The notes: a model not told the origin generated them from the sequence alone. Shown: positions 7,474 through 16,425, counted from the first letter of the stretch. The stretch: DNA of 36,951 nt from a bacterium (GCA_029978085.1 JAPOJV010000015.1:1-36951), one strand, 5' to 3'. Translations and numbers: made by a program.

Positions 7474-9270
7474 TCACGGCTGCGGGAGCTGGCTGCGGAA
7501 CCGCCCGAGGTTGCGGGCGATCGTCCGGCCATGGGGCTCGAGACGACGGGCGAGTGATTGCGTGCGGACGGCGGCTGGGATCCGGCCGGCGGCGGCATGG
7601 CAGTGGGCGAGCGTGTCGAGGAAGCTCGAGTTGTCGGCCGATTTCTCGAGCGAGACCCGCGAATACCGGGTGGCCTTGTCGAGGTCGCCCTCGGTGTTGG
7701 CGACGAGCCAGGCATACTCGTTGTAGCCCTGCGTCTCCTCAGGGAGCGCCTGAATCTCGGCGTCGATCTGCTCGAGCGCCCGCTCGACCTTCGCGGCGGC
7801 GTCGGCACGCTGGGCGGGCGTGTTGTCTGACAGACGGTAGAGGGCGATGAGCGCGTCGACATCCTTCGGATGCGTCTCGACCGCCTCCTCGACGAGTCGC
7901 CGGCGAGCGGCCATGTCGCCCCGTGCCAGGGCCGCACACGACTCGAAATAGAGCATCCGCGACCGCACGGACGGGAGCTCCATCTCGAGCGCCCGGCGGA
8001 GCGGGTCGCCGTCGACGGCGCCGCGGGCAAGGAGCTGCCGATAGACATCCGCTGCCCGGGCATGCTCCTCGTGGTCGTGAAGGAGCTCACCGAATAGCAT
8101 CGCCGCCGTGGCAAACGTCTCCTCCGGTGTCGTGGGGGACGCGAGAATGGCCTCGTATTCCCGCGTGGCCCAGTCTGTGGCGCCCCATTGCGCGAGCATC
8201 CGCGCGATCTCCTTGCGGCGATCAGCGGCATCGTCGACGTCCTTGGTCTTTTCGAATGCCGCGGCAGCCCGACGGCGGGCCTCGGGCTCGTCTCTCAGCC
8301 GTCGCCAGGCCAGCGCGGTGGCATACATCGCGACCGCATCCGACTGCGCGAGCTGCGGCCAGCGCCGGTCCACGAGTCGCACCGCCTCGGGAAGTCCATG
8401 CTCACTGAGCCAGATGAGTTCCGCGAGCATGGGGCTGTCGTCCGACTCAGGACGGCCGCCGGAGACGAGCAGACGATCGGCCTCTGCGAGGGCGTCGTCA
8501 CGGCGGTCCGCCGCCACGAGCATCTGGATGAGTCCGCGGCGGAACGTGCGGCGGATCACCGCCTCGACGGGTTCGCTGGCGGAGTCGCCGGGCGCGGTGG
8601 CTTCGAGGCGATTGAAGGCGGTCCGCGCCGCCTCGATGGCTGCGGCTCGCCCCGGGTTCGATTCGCTGCGACTGAACTCCACCAGCGACCGCAGAAACGC
8701 GGCGGTCGGCCGGCTGCTCGCGCCGATGCCGCGGGCGATGCGGTCGACAAGACCCGGCCATGCCGGGTCGTCGGGCTGCCACTCGTCGACGAGCAAGGCC
8801 GCGGCGGTACGTGAGCCGGCCGCCGAGCGATCGAGTCGCACGATCCGGGCAAGCGGCTCGATACCGGCATCGTCGTCGAGCCGGAGGAGGCGGTGGAGGA
8901 CTCCACCGCGGCCGGCGGCGGAGCCGCCCGCGAGCTTGCCGAGGAGTGCCGCGACGGCCGGCGGATCGCCGGGCCGGCCGATCGCCAGGCTGTCGGCCGG
9001 CAACTCACGGACGAGCCAACGGGCGCGGAGGGCGACTTCGATGTCATCGCTCGTCTCGGCGGCAGCGAGCAGGGCGTCGGCCGCGGCGGCGCCGAGCGCG
9101 GCGAGCCGTGTGGCTGCCGTTTCACGGATTGCGTAGTCGGCATCACCGAGCTGGGCGACGAGCGTGGCCACGTCGTGAGCCGTGGCCACGTCGGCCGCGC
9201 GGACGGCGGCACGCGCGGACATTCCGAGCACGGTCGCCACCAGCAGGCTGCAGACGTGTGCTGACCGCAT
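7474..9270 (-). CDS. Exported HEAT/TPR-repeat protein
   Basis: The 598-residue protein starts with a probable signal peptide (MRSAHVCSLLVATVLGMSARAA...). Next comes a HEAT-like helical repeat (about 30-90: VAQLGDADYAIRETAATRLAALG) and a long all-helical region. The C-terminal half has tetratricopeptide-like helices (for example YEAILASPTTPEETFATAAMLF and the stretch around GYNEYAWLVANTEGDLDKAT). Such proteins act as scaffolds in the periplasm or cell envelope, and no enzymatic motif is seen. ATG 9270 gives a clean signal peptide; the frame continues upstream into pyrE in another frame, which is not credible. It lies 19 nt after pyrE in the same direction. Confidence 0.8.
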   Translation of the reverse strand: MRSAHVCSLLVATVLGMSARAAVRAADVATAHDVATLVAQLGDADYAIRETAATRLAALGAAAADALLAAAETSDDIEVALRARWLVRELPADSLAIGRPGDPPAVAALLGKLAGGSAAGRGGVLHRLLRLDDDAGIEPLARIVRLDRSAAGSRTAAALLVDEWQPDDPAWPGLVDRIARGIGASSRPTAAFLRSLVEFSRSESNPGRAAAIEAARTAFNRLEATAPGDSASEPVEAVIRRTFRRGLIQMLVAADRRDDALAEADRLLVSGGRPESDDSPMLAELIWLSEHGLPEAVRLVDRRWPQLAQSDAVAMYATALAWRRLRDEPEARRRAAAAFEKTKDVDDAADRRKEIARMLAQWGATDWATREYEAILASPTTPEETFATAAMLFGELLHDHEEHARAADVYRQLLARGAVDGDPLRRALEMELPSVRSRMLYFESCAALARGDMAARRRLVEEAVETHPKDVDALIALYRLSDNTPAQRADAAAKVERALEQIDAEIQALPEETQGYNEYAWLVANTEGDLDKATRYSRVSLEKSADNSSFLDTLAHCHAAAGRIPAAVRTQSLARRLEPHGRTIARNLGRFRSQLPQP

Positions 9271-9289
9271 GGCGGGACGACCCTCGCGG

Positions 9290-9871
9290 CTAGGCGGCGT
9301 CGGGCTCGATGCCGAGGTCGCGAATCGTGACGAGCGACTCGAGCGGAATGCCACGGGCGGCGAGCGCCTCGCGGCCCCCCGCGAGCCGGTCGATGACCAC
9401 GACCACCCGCTCGACGACCAGTCCGAACTCGATCGCACGATCGATGGCGACGAGCGACGAGCCGGCGGTCGTGACGACGTCTTCGACGATCACGACGCGA
9501 TCACCCGGCGCGACAGGGCCCTCGACGTACCGCTTCGTGCCGTGATCCTTCGGCTCCTTGCGAACCAGAAAGCCCTTGAGCGGCAGGTTCTCGACGCCGG
9601 CCATCGTGACGACGGCGCTGGTGATCGGATCGGCGCCGATCGACATCCCGCCGACGGCGGCCGGCAGTGGGCCGAGGCCCTGTAGCCGTTCGAGGATCGC
9701 GCGGCCGACGAGCATCGAGCCCCGGGCCTCGAGCACGACCTGCTTGGCGTCGAGATAGAAGCTGGCCTCGCGGCCGGAAGCGAGCCGGAACGTGCCCCTC
9801 TTGAGGGCCCTGGTCTCGATCAGGTCGATGAGTTCGCGGATGACGGGGGAGTGGGAAGTGGGAGTGGTCAT
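9290..9871 (-). CDS. pyrE: Orotate phosphoribosyltransferase
   Basis: Converts orotate plus PRPP to orotidine 5'-phosphate in de novo UMP synthesis. At 193 residues the length is usual. The PRPP-binding motif is VVIVEDVVTTAGSS, the substrate loop carries VRKEPKDHGTKRYVEG, and the N-terminal helix and FRLASGREASFYLDAK match the family. The start ATG 9871 lies 7 nt after a TATACT box, with no Shine-Dalgarno, so the mRNA may be leaderless. It heads a minus-strand run with the HEAT/TPR protein and the hydrolase, to which it has no evident metabolic link. Confidence 0.93.
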   Translation of the reverse strand: MTTPTSHSPVIRELIDLIETRALKRGTFRLASGREASFYLDAKQVVLEARGSMLVGRAILERLQGLGPLPAAVGGMSIGADPITSAVVTMAGVENLPLKGFLVRKEPKDHGTKRYVEGPVAPGDRVVIVEDVVTTAGSSLVAIDRAIEFGLVVERVVVVIDRLAGGREALAARGIPLESLVTIRDLGIEPDAA

Positions 9872-9878
9872 GCGGGAA

Positions 9879-9884
9879 AGTATA
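9879..9884 (-). promoter_or_regulatory. -10-like hexamer of pyrE, leaderless arrangement
   Basis: TATACT on the minus strand ends 7 nt before the pyrE ATG. No purine-rich ribosome site fits in the remaining TTCCCGC. The -35 region is weak. Confidence 0.5.
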
Positions 9885-9939
9885 CAGGGCCGGCACCGAT
9901 GTGGCCCGGTCGAGCCATGGAGCCCGGTCACGGGCCCGG

Positions 9940-9990
9940 GTAGCCCGGTCACGCCGTGACCGGAATCATGTCACGGCGTGACATGGCCAC
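9940..9990. repeat. REP/BIME-1 locus 3 (CCGG unit + CATG unit)
   Basis: GTAG 9940-9943, CCGG palindrome 9945-9963, inverted CATG palindrome 9967-9985, closed by CCAC (9987-9990), a variant of CTAC. A broken unit precedes it at about 9920-9939. It lies between the divergent pyrE and NfeD promoters, and its right foot reaches the expected -35 position of the latter. Confidence 0.88.
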
Positions 9991-10009
9991 GCCGGGCTGC
10001 GCGGCTGTG

Positions 10010-10015
10010 TAATAT
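10010..10015 (+). promoter_or_regulatory. -10-like hexamer of the NfeD operon, leaderless arrangement
   Basis: TAATAT ends 7 nt before the ATG at 10023; the spacer TGTCCCG leaves no room for a ribosome site. This is the same geometry as pyrE and uvrA. Confidence 0.45.
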
Positions 10016-10022
10016 TGTCCCG

Positions 10023-12176
10023 ATGAGTGGCGCGATCTGTCTGGCGACGTGGCGGTGCAGTCCGGCGACGGGTCGCGGCTGGCGGCGGACATTGATTGCC
10101 GTCGTGCTGACCGCGTGGGGGGGACTCTCTGCGCAGGCTACAGCCACCGAGCCCGCCGCGGCGCTCGTGCAGGTGCGGCTGCCGATCGTCGGCACTCGCG
10201 ACACGCAGGTGGAAGCGGCGATTCTCAAACGGCTCGCGACGCTCCGTAGCCGCCCCGGGGAGCGGGGCGTGCTCGTACTCGAGTTCGGCGCGGCCGCCGA
10301 CGGTGAGGCGTCAGGCAGCGACTTCGGTCGGGCCCTCGAGCTGGCCCGATTTCTCACCAGCGATCGACTCGCCGGCGTGAAGACGGTGGCCTTCCTGCCG
10401 GAGGGTGTCAGCGGACATGGGGTGCTCGTGGCTCTCGCCTGCGAGGAGATCGTGATGCCGGCTGACGCCGCACTCGGCCCGGCCAATGGTGGCGAGCCGG
10501 TCGATGAGGCGATGCGGGCCGCCTACACGCAGATCGCCGCGCGGCGGCGGACGGTGCCGCCAGCCGTGGCCCTCGGCCTGCTCGACCCGGCGAGAAAGGT
10601 GGCCCGTGTGTCCACCGACGACGGTGAGCAATTCGTGCCGCTCGCCGACGTGCAACGCCTGCGGCGGGATGTGGCGGTACTCGGCGTGGAGGAACTCGCG
10701 CCCGTGCCACTGGTGCTCACCGGCCGTCGCGGCCGTGAGCTTGGCTTCGTGCGGCTGCTCGCGAAGACGCCGGCGGAAGTGGCCCGCGGCCTGGGTCTGG
10801 CCGAGCGGTCGCTCGTCGCCGATCCCGCGCAGGCCGGTGGCTGGCGGCCGGTGCAGGTGGCCCTCTCCGGCGCGGTCACGGCCGATACGGTGGCCCGTGT
10901 CCGCGGCCGGCTCGAGCGGGCCGTCGCGGGTGGGGCGAACTTCATCTGCCTGCGGATCGACAGCGCAGGAGGCTCCCCCGAGCAGAGCCTCGTGCTCGCC
11001 ACGTGGCTGGCGGGCCTCGATCCCGCCGACGTGAAGACCGTCGCGTATGTGCCCCGCGAGGCTCGTGGTGATGCCGCCCTCATCGCCACCGCCTGTGATG
11101 AAGTCGTGATGGAGCCCGGCGCCGTGCTCGGCGGTGACGGCGCCGCCACCATCAGCCCCCGGCAGGCCGAATCGATCACGGCTGCCTGGCGGGCCGGCGT
11201 GGCCCGACCGCGGGAGCGCTCCTGGTCGTTGCCGCTGGCCCTGGCCGTGCCGGGGCTCGTCGTCCGCCGCGCCCAGGAACAAGCCACCGGTCGCACCGAG
11301 TTCCTGACGACTGACGAACTCGACGCGCGGGCCGACCGCGATGCCTGGCAGCTCGGTGCCGAGGTGGGCGCGGGGCCGATCCAGCTCACGGCCGACAAGG
11401 CCGAGGCGCTCGGGCTGGCCGCGCACGTCGTCGACGACTTCGCCGGCTTTCGTCAGACATATGGTCTCGATGCCACGATCGCCGCACCGGAGGCGGGCTG
11501 GGCGGAAGAACTGCTCACGGCACTGGCCAGCCCAGGCCTCGCCTGGCTCCTGCTGCTCATCGGTGGCGCGGGGCTCTACATCGAGCTGAAGACGCCCGGC
11601 TTCGGGTTCGGCGGCTTCGTCTCGCTCGTGGCATTCATCATCTATTTCTGGAGCCAGTATCTGCACGGCACGTCGGGCTGGCTGGAGGTGCTCCTGTTTC
11701 TGGCGGGGCTCGTCTGCGTGGCGGCCGAGATCCTCGTGCTTCCCGGCTTCGGTGTACTCGGCCTCGGCGGCGGCCTGCTCGTGATCGCCGCGCTCGTGCT
11801 GGCGAGCCAATCGTTCGTGCTGCCCACCAACGACTATCAGATCCGGCAGATGCAGTGGTCGCTCCTGGGCATCCTCGGGGCGGTGGTGGGCACGACGGCC
11901 GTCGCGCTCGTCGTGCGGCGCTGGCTGCCGGCGACGCCGGTGCTCCGCGACGTGCTGCTTGTGCCGCCGACGTCCGAGGCAGATGCGATCGAGGAGCCGC
12001 TCGACGAACTCGTGGGCCTCACGGGCACGACGACCACACGGCTCGCCCCGGCGGGCAAGGCGCTCGTCGGCGGGGGGGTGCGCGACGTGGTGGCCGACGA
12101 CGATCTCATCGAGCCCGGCCAGACCGTGCGCGTGGTCGCCATCCGTGGTGGCCGCCTGTTCGTGAGGCAGGGCTGA
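10023..12176 (+). CDS. Long-form NfeD membrane protein with two ClpP-like domains
   Basis: A 717-residue protein of the NfeD/ClpP-class membrane protease family, which acts with flotillin-like proteins at the membrane. It has a signal or anchor near 25-45, a ClpP-like domain with GVLVALACEEIVMPADAALGPA, and a second ClpP-like domain with ICLRIDSAGGSP and ALIATACDEVVMEPGAVLGG. Four or five membrane helices follow (about 500-640, including LAWLLLLIGGAGLYIELKTP), then an OB-fold tail ending in GQTVRVVAIRGGRLFV. The serine expected six residues before the ALA/ATA motif is Gly in both domains, so protease activity is doubtful. I chose ATG 10023 because it follows the -10 box and gives a signal peptide. 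It heads the NfeD-NfeD-FloA operon. Confidence 0.88.
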   Translation: MSGAICLATWRCSPATGRGWRRTLIAVVLTAWGGLSAQATATEPAAALVQVRLPIVGTRDTQVEAAILKRLATLRSRPGERGVLVLEFGAAADGEASGSDFGRALELARFLTSDRLAGVKTVAFLPEGVSGHGVLVALACEEIVMPADAALGPANGGEPVDEAMRAAYTQIAARRRTVPPAVALGLLDPARKVARVSTDDGEQFVPLADVQRLRRDVAVLGVEELAPVPLVLTGRRGRELGFVRLLAKTPAEVARGLGLAERSLVADPAQAGGWRPVQVALSGAVTADTVARVRGRLERAVAGGANFICLRIDSAGGSPEQSLVLATWLAGLDPADVKTVAYVPREARGDAALIATACDEVVMEPGAVLGGDGAATISPRQAESITAAWRAGVARPRERSWSLPLALAVPGLVVRRAQEQATGRTEFLTTDELDARADRDAWQLGAEVGAGPIQLTADKAEALGLAAHVVDDFAGFRQTYGLDATIAAPEAGWAEELLTALASPGLAWLLLLIGGAGLYIELKTPGFGFGGFVSLVAFIIYFWSQYLHGTSGWLEVLLFLAGLVCVAAEILVLPGFGVLGLGGGLLVIAALVLASQSFVLPTNDYQIRQMQWSLLGILGAVVGTTAVALVVRRWLPATPVLRDVLLVPPTSEADAIEEPLDELVGLTGTTTTRLAPAGKALVGGGVRDVVADDDLIEPGQTVRVVAIRGGRLFVRQG

Positions 12177-12182
12177 CACCAC

Positions 12183-12824
12183 ATGGACGCCCTCGTCTGG
12201 ATCGTCGCGCTGCTCCTGGTCGGGCTCGCCGTGCTCGTGCTCGAGGTGTTCATTCCATCGGGCGGCGTGCTCGGGTTCCTGAGCGTGCTCGCGATCGGCG
12301 CGGCGATCGTGATGGCCTTCGTGGAGCAGGGAGCCGCCGTAGGTCTGGCCGTGCTCGGGGTGGCGTTCGTGGCGGTGCCCGCCGTGCTCGCCCTCGCGTT
12401 CCGCTGGTTTCCCGACACGCCGCTCGGCCGTCGGGTGCTCCCACCACCACCGGCCGCCGACGAGGTGCTCCCCGCCGCCGAGCACCGCCGTCGGCTTCGC
12501 GACCTCGTGGGCCGCCGCGGTCGTGTCATCCACGAACTCGTGCCCTGGGGTCAGGTGACGATCGACGGCATCGCGTGCGACGCCCTGAGCGAGGGCGGGC
12601 CGCTCGCCGTGGGAGCCGAGGTGGAGGCCGTTCGCGTCGAGGGTCGCGGGCTCCTGGTGCGGCCGCGGGCGGTGCGGCCGCAGCCCGCCGAGCCACCGGC
12701 CGTGGATCCGCGCCGCGCCGCAGCCGGGACATCATCCCCGGAACAACCGGCACAGACCGGCCCGCTGCTCTCGAAAACCCTCGAGGAATTCGACTTCGAG
12801 CAACTCGAGCCGCCATCTGCTTGA
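12183..12824 (+). CDS. Short-form NfeD-like membrane protein
   Basis: The 213-residue protein has two or three N-terminal membrane helices (about 3-80, with the NfeD-typical [21 protein letters not shown]... stretch). A soluble OB-fold domain (about 110-165) follows, with [22 protein letters not shown], and the C-terminal tail is Pro/Ala-rich. It starts 6 nt after the long NfeD and ends 43 nt before floA, so it belongs to the same operon. Known role of the family: partner of flotillin-like proteins in membrane microdomains. No catalytic domain is present. Confidence 0.88.
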   Translation: MDALVWIVALLLVGLAVLVLEVFIPSGGVLGFLSVLAIGAAIVMAFVEQGAAVGLAVLGVAFVAVPAVLALAFRWFPDTPLGRRVLPPPPAADEVLPAAEHRRRLRDLVGRRGRVIHELVPWGQVTIDGIACDALSEGGPLAVGAEVEAVRVEGRGLLVRPRAVRPQPAEPPAVDPRRAAAGTSSPEQPAQTGPLLSKTLEEFDFEQLEPPSA

Positions 12825-12867
12825 CCGGCGGCCTGCCGCGAACGAGTCTTGCGGGAGAGGTACCCGC

Positions 12868-13893
12868 ATGAAACTCCTGCCCCTGATCCTGCTCGGCCTG
12901 GCGATCTTCGCCGCCGTGATCGTGTTCGCCTTCGTGGCCCGCTACCTGCGGCTGTGGGTGCAGTCGTATGCATCGAGCGCCGGGATCGGCCTCTTCGATC
13001 TCGTGGCGATGAGCTTCAAGAAGGTGAATCCCACGGTGATCGTGCGGAGCAAGATCATGGCCGTGCAGGCCGGGCTCGGCGACTCCAGCGGCGTCACGCG
13101 ACAGGCGCTCGAGGCCCACTACCTCGCCGGTGGCCGTGTGCCGCTCGTCGTGCAGGCGCTGATCGCCGCCAACAAGGCGAAGATGAAGGAGCTCGACTTC
13201 AAGCTCGCCGCCGCGATCGACCTCGCCGGCCGGAACGTCCGCGAGGCCGTGCAAACGAGCGTCTATCCCAAGGTGATCGACTGTCCGGGCAAGAACAGTG
13301 GCCGTGACTCGCTCGATGCCGTGGCCAAGAACGGCATCCAGCTCAAGGTGAAGGCCCGCGTGACCGTGCGGACGAATCTCAACCAGCTCATCGGCGGTGC
13401 CACCGAAGAGACGATCATCGCCCGCGTGGGCGAAGGGATCGTGTCGGCGATCGGCTCGTCGGAGCGGCACACCGACGTGCTGGAGAACCCCGACGTGATC
13501 TCGAAGACGGTGCTCGGTCGCCGGCTCGACGCCAACACGGCGTTCGAGATCGTGTCGATCGACATCGCCGACATCGACGTGGGGGCGAACATCGGCGCCC
13601 GCCTGCAGGCCGACCAGGCCGAGGCCGATACCCGCGTGGCCCGGGCGAACGCCGAGGGCCGCCGGGCCATGGCCGTGGCCCGCGAGCAGGAGATGATCGC
13701 GAGCATCGAAGAGAGCCGGGCGGGACTGGTCGAGTCGGAGGCCGAGGTGCCGAAGGCCGTGGCCGAGTCGCTCGCCACGGGCCAGCTCGGCATCTTCGAC
13801 TATTACAAGCTCAGGAACCTGCAGGCCGACACCGACATGCGGCGGACCATCGCCGGCGGCTCGGCGCCGGCCGTCGCGACGGCCATGCAGTAG
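12868..13893 (+). CDS. floA: Flotillin-like membrane scaffold FloA
   Basis: Flotillin-like protein that organises functional membrane microdomains. At 341 residues the length is normal. An N-terminal membrane hairpin (about 3-30) is followed by [18 protein letters not shown], an SPFH-like core with [28 protein letters not shown], and the coiled-coil stretch [37 protein letters not shown] lies 7 nt before the ATG. It is the third gene of the NfeD-NfeD-FloA block, the classical context for this family. Confidence 0.95.
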   Translation: MKLLPLILLGLAIFAAVIVFAFVARYLRLWVQSYASSAGIGLFDLVAMSFKKVNPTVIVRSKIMAVQAGLGDSSGVTRQALEAHYLAGGRVPLVVQALIAANKAKMKELDFKLAAAIDLAGRNVREAVQTSVYPKVIDCPGKNSGRDSLDAVAKNGIQLKVKARVTVRTNLNQLIGGATEETIIARVGEGIVSAIGSSERHTDVLENPDVISKTVLGRRLDANTAFEIVSIDIADIDVGANIGARLQADQAEADTRVARANAEGRRAMAVAREQEMIASIEESRAGLVESEAEVPKAVAESLATGQLGIFDYYKLRNLQADTDMRRTIAGGSAPAVATAMQ

Positions 13894-13952
13894 GCTGCAG
13901 GGCGGTGGCAGGCCGCGTCGGCGGCGGGCTCGATCACACCGGAGCACACGCG

Positions 13953-14456
13953 ATGCGTCCCGTCATCTTCGCCGCCGGACTCGACTGGCTCGAAGGGCTG
14001 CTCCCGCTGCTCTTCGTGCTCTTCTGGATCGTGTCGCAGGTGGTCAACGTGTTTCGCAACCTGGCGGGCCGCGGCCAGCCCCGGCAGCCGCCGCCACGGC
14101 CACAGCCCGTGCGGACGAAGACCGAGAAGCCGCGGCCGGTGACGCCACCGTCGCGTGGCGAACCTGTCATCGCAAAGACGACCACGAAGACGCGATCGCT
14201 ACCGCCCTCCGCGGCGCAACTCGGCTCGCTCGGCAGTCATGGCGGCGACATCGCGCGGCACGTTCGCGACGCCTTCGCCGACGATCTGGGGCATCGACCG
14301 TCGCAGCTGACGCAGCCGGCGGCAGCAGCCGAGCCGGCGGCGGCGCGGCCGCCTGCGGCACATGATCTCGTGACGCTTCTGCGTGATCCCACGGCGCTGC
14401 GGCAGCTGTTCATCGTGCGCGAAGTGCTCGACCGGCCCATCGACCGCTGGTCGTAG
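13953..14456 (+). CDS. Small membrane-anchored protein at the end of the floA operon
   Basis: I do not recognise a named family. The 167-residue protein starts with an amphipathic/hydrophobic segment (about 10-35, LEGLLPLLFVLFWIVSQVVNVF). A Pro/Arg-rich linker follows, then an Ala-rich region and a short C-terminal helical motif (DLVTLLRDPTALRQLFIVREVLDRP) that looks like a docking segment. GGAG lies 9 nt before ATG 13953. It follows floA by 59 nt on the same strand, so a role in the same membrane complex is plausible. Its stop TAG is in a degenerate GTAG foot (14453-14456). Confidence 0.7.
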   Translation: MRPVIFAAGLDWLEGLLPLLFVLFWIVSQVVNVFRNLAGRGQPRQPPPRPQPVRTKTEKPRPVTPPSRGEPVIAKTTTKTRSLPPSAAQLGSLGSHGGDIARHVRDAFADDLGHRPSQLTQPAAAAEPAAARPPAAHDLVTLLRDPTALRQLFIVREVLDRPIDRWS

Positions 14457-14471
14457 GCCCGTCACCCCGTC

Positions 14472-14564
14472 GTAGCCCGGTCACGCCGTGACCGGAAAAC
14501 AAGTCACGGCGTGACTTGGCCACACCGGCAGAGAAAGCAGCATGTCACGGCGTGACATGCCCAC
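14472..14564. repeat. REP/BIME-1 locus 4 (CCGG + CAAG + CATG units)
   Basis: GTAG 14472-14475 and CCGG palindrome 14477-14495, then inverted palindrome CAAGTCACGGCGTGACTTG 14500-14518 with foot CCAC, then a further inverted CATG palindrome 14541-14559 with foot CCAC 14561-14564. The CAAG and CATG units differ by exactly compensating base pairs. Confidence 0.9.
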
Positions 14565-14644
14565 ACGGCCCGTGCCAGCAGCGCCGCGCCAGCACGCCCG
14601 CAAGGCCGGTCCAGTCTGCCCGGACTGCCCCGCCAGGGCCTGTC

Positions 14645-14668
14645 CCCCTGTTTGAAGGGGCGTTTTTT
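14645..14668 (+). terminator. Intrinsic terminator of the NfeD-FloA operon
   Basis: A CCCCT/AGGGG stem with a 6-nt loop is followed by CG and six T residues (14663-14668). It lies about 190 nt downstream of the last gene of the operon on the same strand. Confidence 0.55.
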
Positions 14669-14718
14669 CGGGCGTTTTCGCGGTTTTTTCGCCGCCGGGT
14701 CGGATCGAAATTCGCGGC

Positions 14719-14747
14719 TTGAGCGGCCGTGGCGGGTGGTCTACAAG
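14719..14747 (+). promoter_or_regulatory. Predicted promoter of the candidate small RNA
   Basis: TTGAGC (14719-14724) and TACAAG (14742-14747) are 17 nt apart, each matching four of six consensus bases. The predicted start is near 14754. Confidence 0.4.
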
Positions 14748-14752
14748 AGGGT

Positions 14753-14828
14753 CGGAACGACGGCTTCGGCCGTCGGGACACGAGCGCGTAGACGAGGACG
14801 CCCAAGCCTCGTCTACGCGCTTCTTTTT
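14753..14828 (+). ncRNA. Candidate small RNA: UUCG hairpin plus terminator hairpin
   Basis: The predicted transcript is about 75 nt with no reading frame. It has a 7-bp stem CGACGGC/GCCGTCG closed by a UUCG tetraloop (14758-14775). A 14-bp perfect terminator hairpin with a T tail follows. I could not match it to SRP RNA, 6S RNA, tmRNA or RNase P. It may be a stand-alone sRNA, or a tandem terminator for read-through from the floA operon. Confidence 0.45.
14784..14828 (+). terminator. Strong intrinsic terminator
   Basis: Fourteen perfect base pairs (14784-14797 with 14807-14820), loop ACGCCCAAG, then TTCTTTTT. The T tract is only on the plus strand, so it terminates rightward transcription. 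Confidence 0.85.
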
Positions 14829-14878
14829 GACCTTCGCTCGTGCCATACGGTCACCGGCATCCACGGATGGAGCCGCCC

Positions 14879-16414
14879 ATGGGTTCGTCGCCGACCCTCC
14901 GCTTCGACGTCGTCACCCGCCTGCTGTGTGCATGCCTGGTGAGCGGCGGCATGCTCGCTCATGGGGAGCCATCGGCTCCCGGAGCGGCGGCCGGTGAGGA
15001 GATCGCCGCACTGCCGATCACCGTGCGGGTGTCGGCACCGCACACCTACCTGCGGGCCGGCCCGAGCGACGACTTCTATCCGACCGAACGGCTCGCCTTC
15101 GGCATCCCGGTCGAGGTCTGGGCCTTCGACGAGTCGGGCTACTGCGCCGTGCGGCCCGTGCAGGGCAGCTTCAGCTGGATGCGGCGCTGCGACGTCGAAT
15201 GCACGACCGCATCGACACCGGGCGACGTCGCCGCCACGCCGACCGTGGGCGTGGTCGTCACCGATGCCGCAGTCGCCCGCATCGGCTCACAGCTCAACGA
15301 CCTCCGGCATGTGACCCAGGTGGCACTCGAGGCGGGCGAGCGGGTGACGGTGCTGGAGTCGGTCACGATCCCCGACGGGCGACACGCCGGCGACTGGGTG
15401 CGGATCGAGCCGCCGGCGGGCGAGTTTCGCTGGGTGCGGGTCGACGACCTCGCGCTGCCTCCCGAATTCACCGGCGTCGTGCAGCCCGCCGAGCCGGCGG
15501 CCGGCGCCGGCCTTGCCGCCGCTGGCGAGGCGATCGCGGCGATCCGTGATGCCGGAAACGCCGTGCAGCAGGCAGTGGCCGAGATCAACGTACCGGCTCC
15601 CGATCAGCCACCGCCGATCGCCACCCCTGCGGCGGCCCTGCCGGCCGAACCCGCGCAGCCGAGCCTGCTCAATCCACTGCCGTTGGCGACGAAGATGTTC
15701 GCGGGCTGGCTGCCGCGGGGCACCAACGTGTTCGAAGGCCAGGGTACCGTCGTGCCGACCGCCGTGAGCGCCGGGGCGGCCGCGACATCGGCCGACGAGC
15801 TCACCGACATCGATCTGGCCCTGTCACTCGCCGTCGCGGGCCCGACCGAGTCGTGGAACCTCGCGCCGCTGCGGGAGCGGCTGCGACTGGCGGCCACGCG
15901 TGCGACGTCCGAATCGGAGCGGACGCGGGCCGTGGCAGTCGATGCGAGACTGGCCCGGTTCGAGGCGATCGAGGCGCGGCAGAAGGCCCTCGCCGCCGAC
16001 ACACCGGCGGATCCGTCGAGCCTGCGGCTCGGGGGCATGTGGTCGAGTCTGTCGGCCTTGGGTTCGCGGCCGGTTCGCCCGGGTGTGCTGCCTGGCGGGC
16101 AGCCCGCTGGTGGCCAGCCGACGTGGACACCTCCCGATCAGGTTGAGACCACGGGCCGGCTGGCTACGGTGATCTCGCGGCGGCCGGATGCACCGCGGTG
16201 GGCGCTCGTCGATGGGCAGAACAACGTGCTCGTGTTCGTGACGCCGCAGCCGGGCGTAAACCTCGCACCGCTGGTGGGCCAGCAGGTGAGCGTCCGCGGC
16301 GCGAAGGGCTACATGCCCGAGTACAAGCGGCCGTATCTCGTGGCCACCGAGGCCCGCACGCGGATCGCCTCGGTGCCGATGCCCACCGGCGCCGGCGGTG
16401 ACACGACGCAGTAA
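14879..16414 (+). CDS. Exported SH3-like domain protein
   Basis: The 511-residue protein has a signal peptide (about 1-30) and two bacterial SH3-like segments. The first is at about 45-105 (VRVSAPHTYLRAGPSDDFYPTERL, then SWMRRCDVE). The second is at about 120-200 (ending WVRIEPPAGEFRWVRVDDL). A long Ala/Pro-rich middle follows, and the C-terminal segment of about 70 residues (GRLATVISRRPDAPRWALVDGQ, then YLVATEARTRI) looks like an OB-like fold. SH3b domains usually bind cell-wall or surface polymers. I chose ATG 14879, with GGAG 6 nt upstream, over ATG 14867. It is transcribed from a region just behind a strong terminator, so it has its own promoter. Confidence 0.75.
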   Translation: MGSSPTLRFDVVTRLLCACLVSGGMLAHGEPSAPGAAAGEEIAALPITVRVSAPHTYLRAGPSDDFYPTERLAFGIPVEVWAFDESGYCAVRPVQGSFSWMRRCDVECTTASTPGDVAATPTVGVVVTDAAVARIGSQLNDLRHVTQVALEAGERVTVLESVTIPDGRHAGDWVRIEPPAGEFRWVRVDDLALPPEFTGVVQPAEPAAGAGLAAAGEAIAAIRDAGNAVQQAVAEINVPAPDQPPPIATPAAALPAEPAQPSLLNPLPLATKMFAGWLPRGTNVFEGQGTVVPTAVSAGAAATSADELTDIDLALSLAVAGPTESWNLAPLRERLRLAATRATSESERTRAVAVDARLARFEAIEARQKALAADTPADPSSLRLGGMWSSLSALGSRPVRPGVLPGGQPAGGQPTWTPPDQVETTGRLATVISRRPDAPRWALVDGQNNVLVFVTPQPGVNLAPLVGQQVSVRGAKGYMPEYKRPYLVATEARTRIASVPMPTGAGGDTTQ

Positions 16415-16425
16415 CGCGGTGGCAC

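Larger units (their letters stand above)
14457..14878 (+). other. Intergenic region: REP cluster, operon terminator, candidate small RNA
   Basis: These 422 nt hold three REP palindromes (14472-14564), a CCCCT/AGGGG terminator (14645-14668), a predicted promoter (14719-14747) and a candidate RNA with a terminator (14753-14828). I see nothing convincing at 14565-14640. Confidence 0.7.

Noticed and set aside
10311-12533. Minus-strand frame of 740 codons opposite the NfeD genes
   Set aside because: His/Gln/Arg-rich low-complexity antisense translation of a real gene with membrane helices on the other strand.
14753-14828. Candidate RNA as SRP RNA, 6S RNA or tmRNA fragment
   Set aside because: None of the conserved loops of these RNAs is present and the size does not fit.
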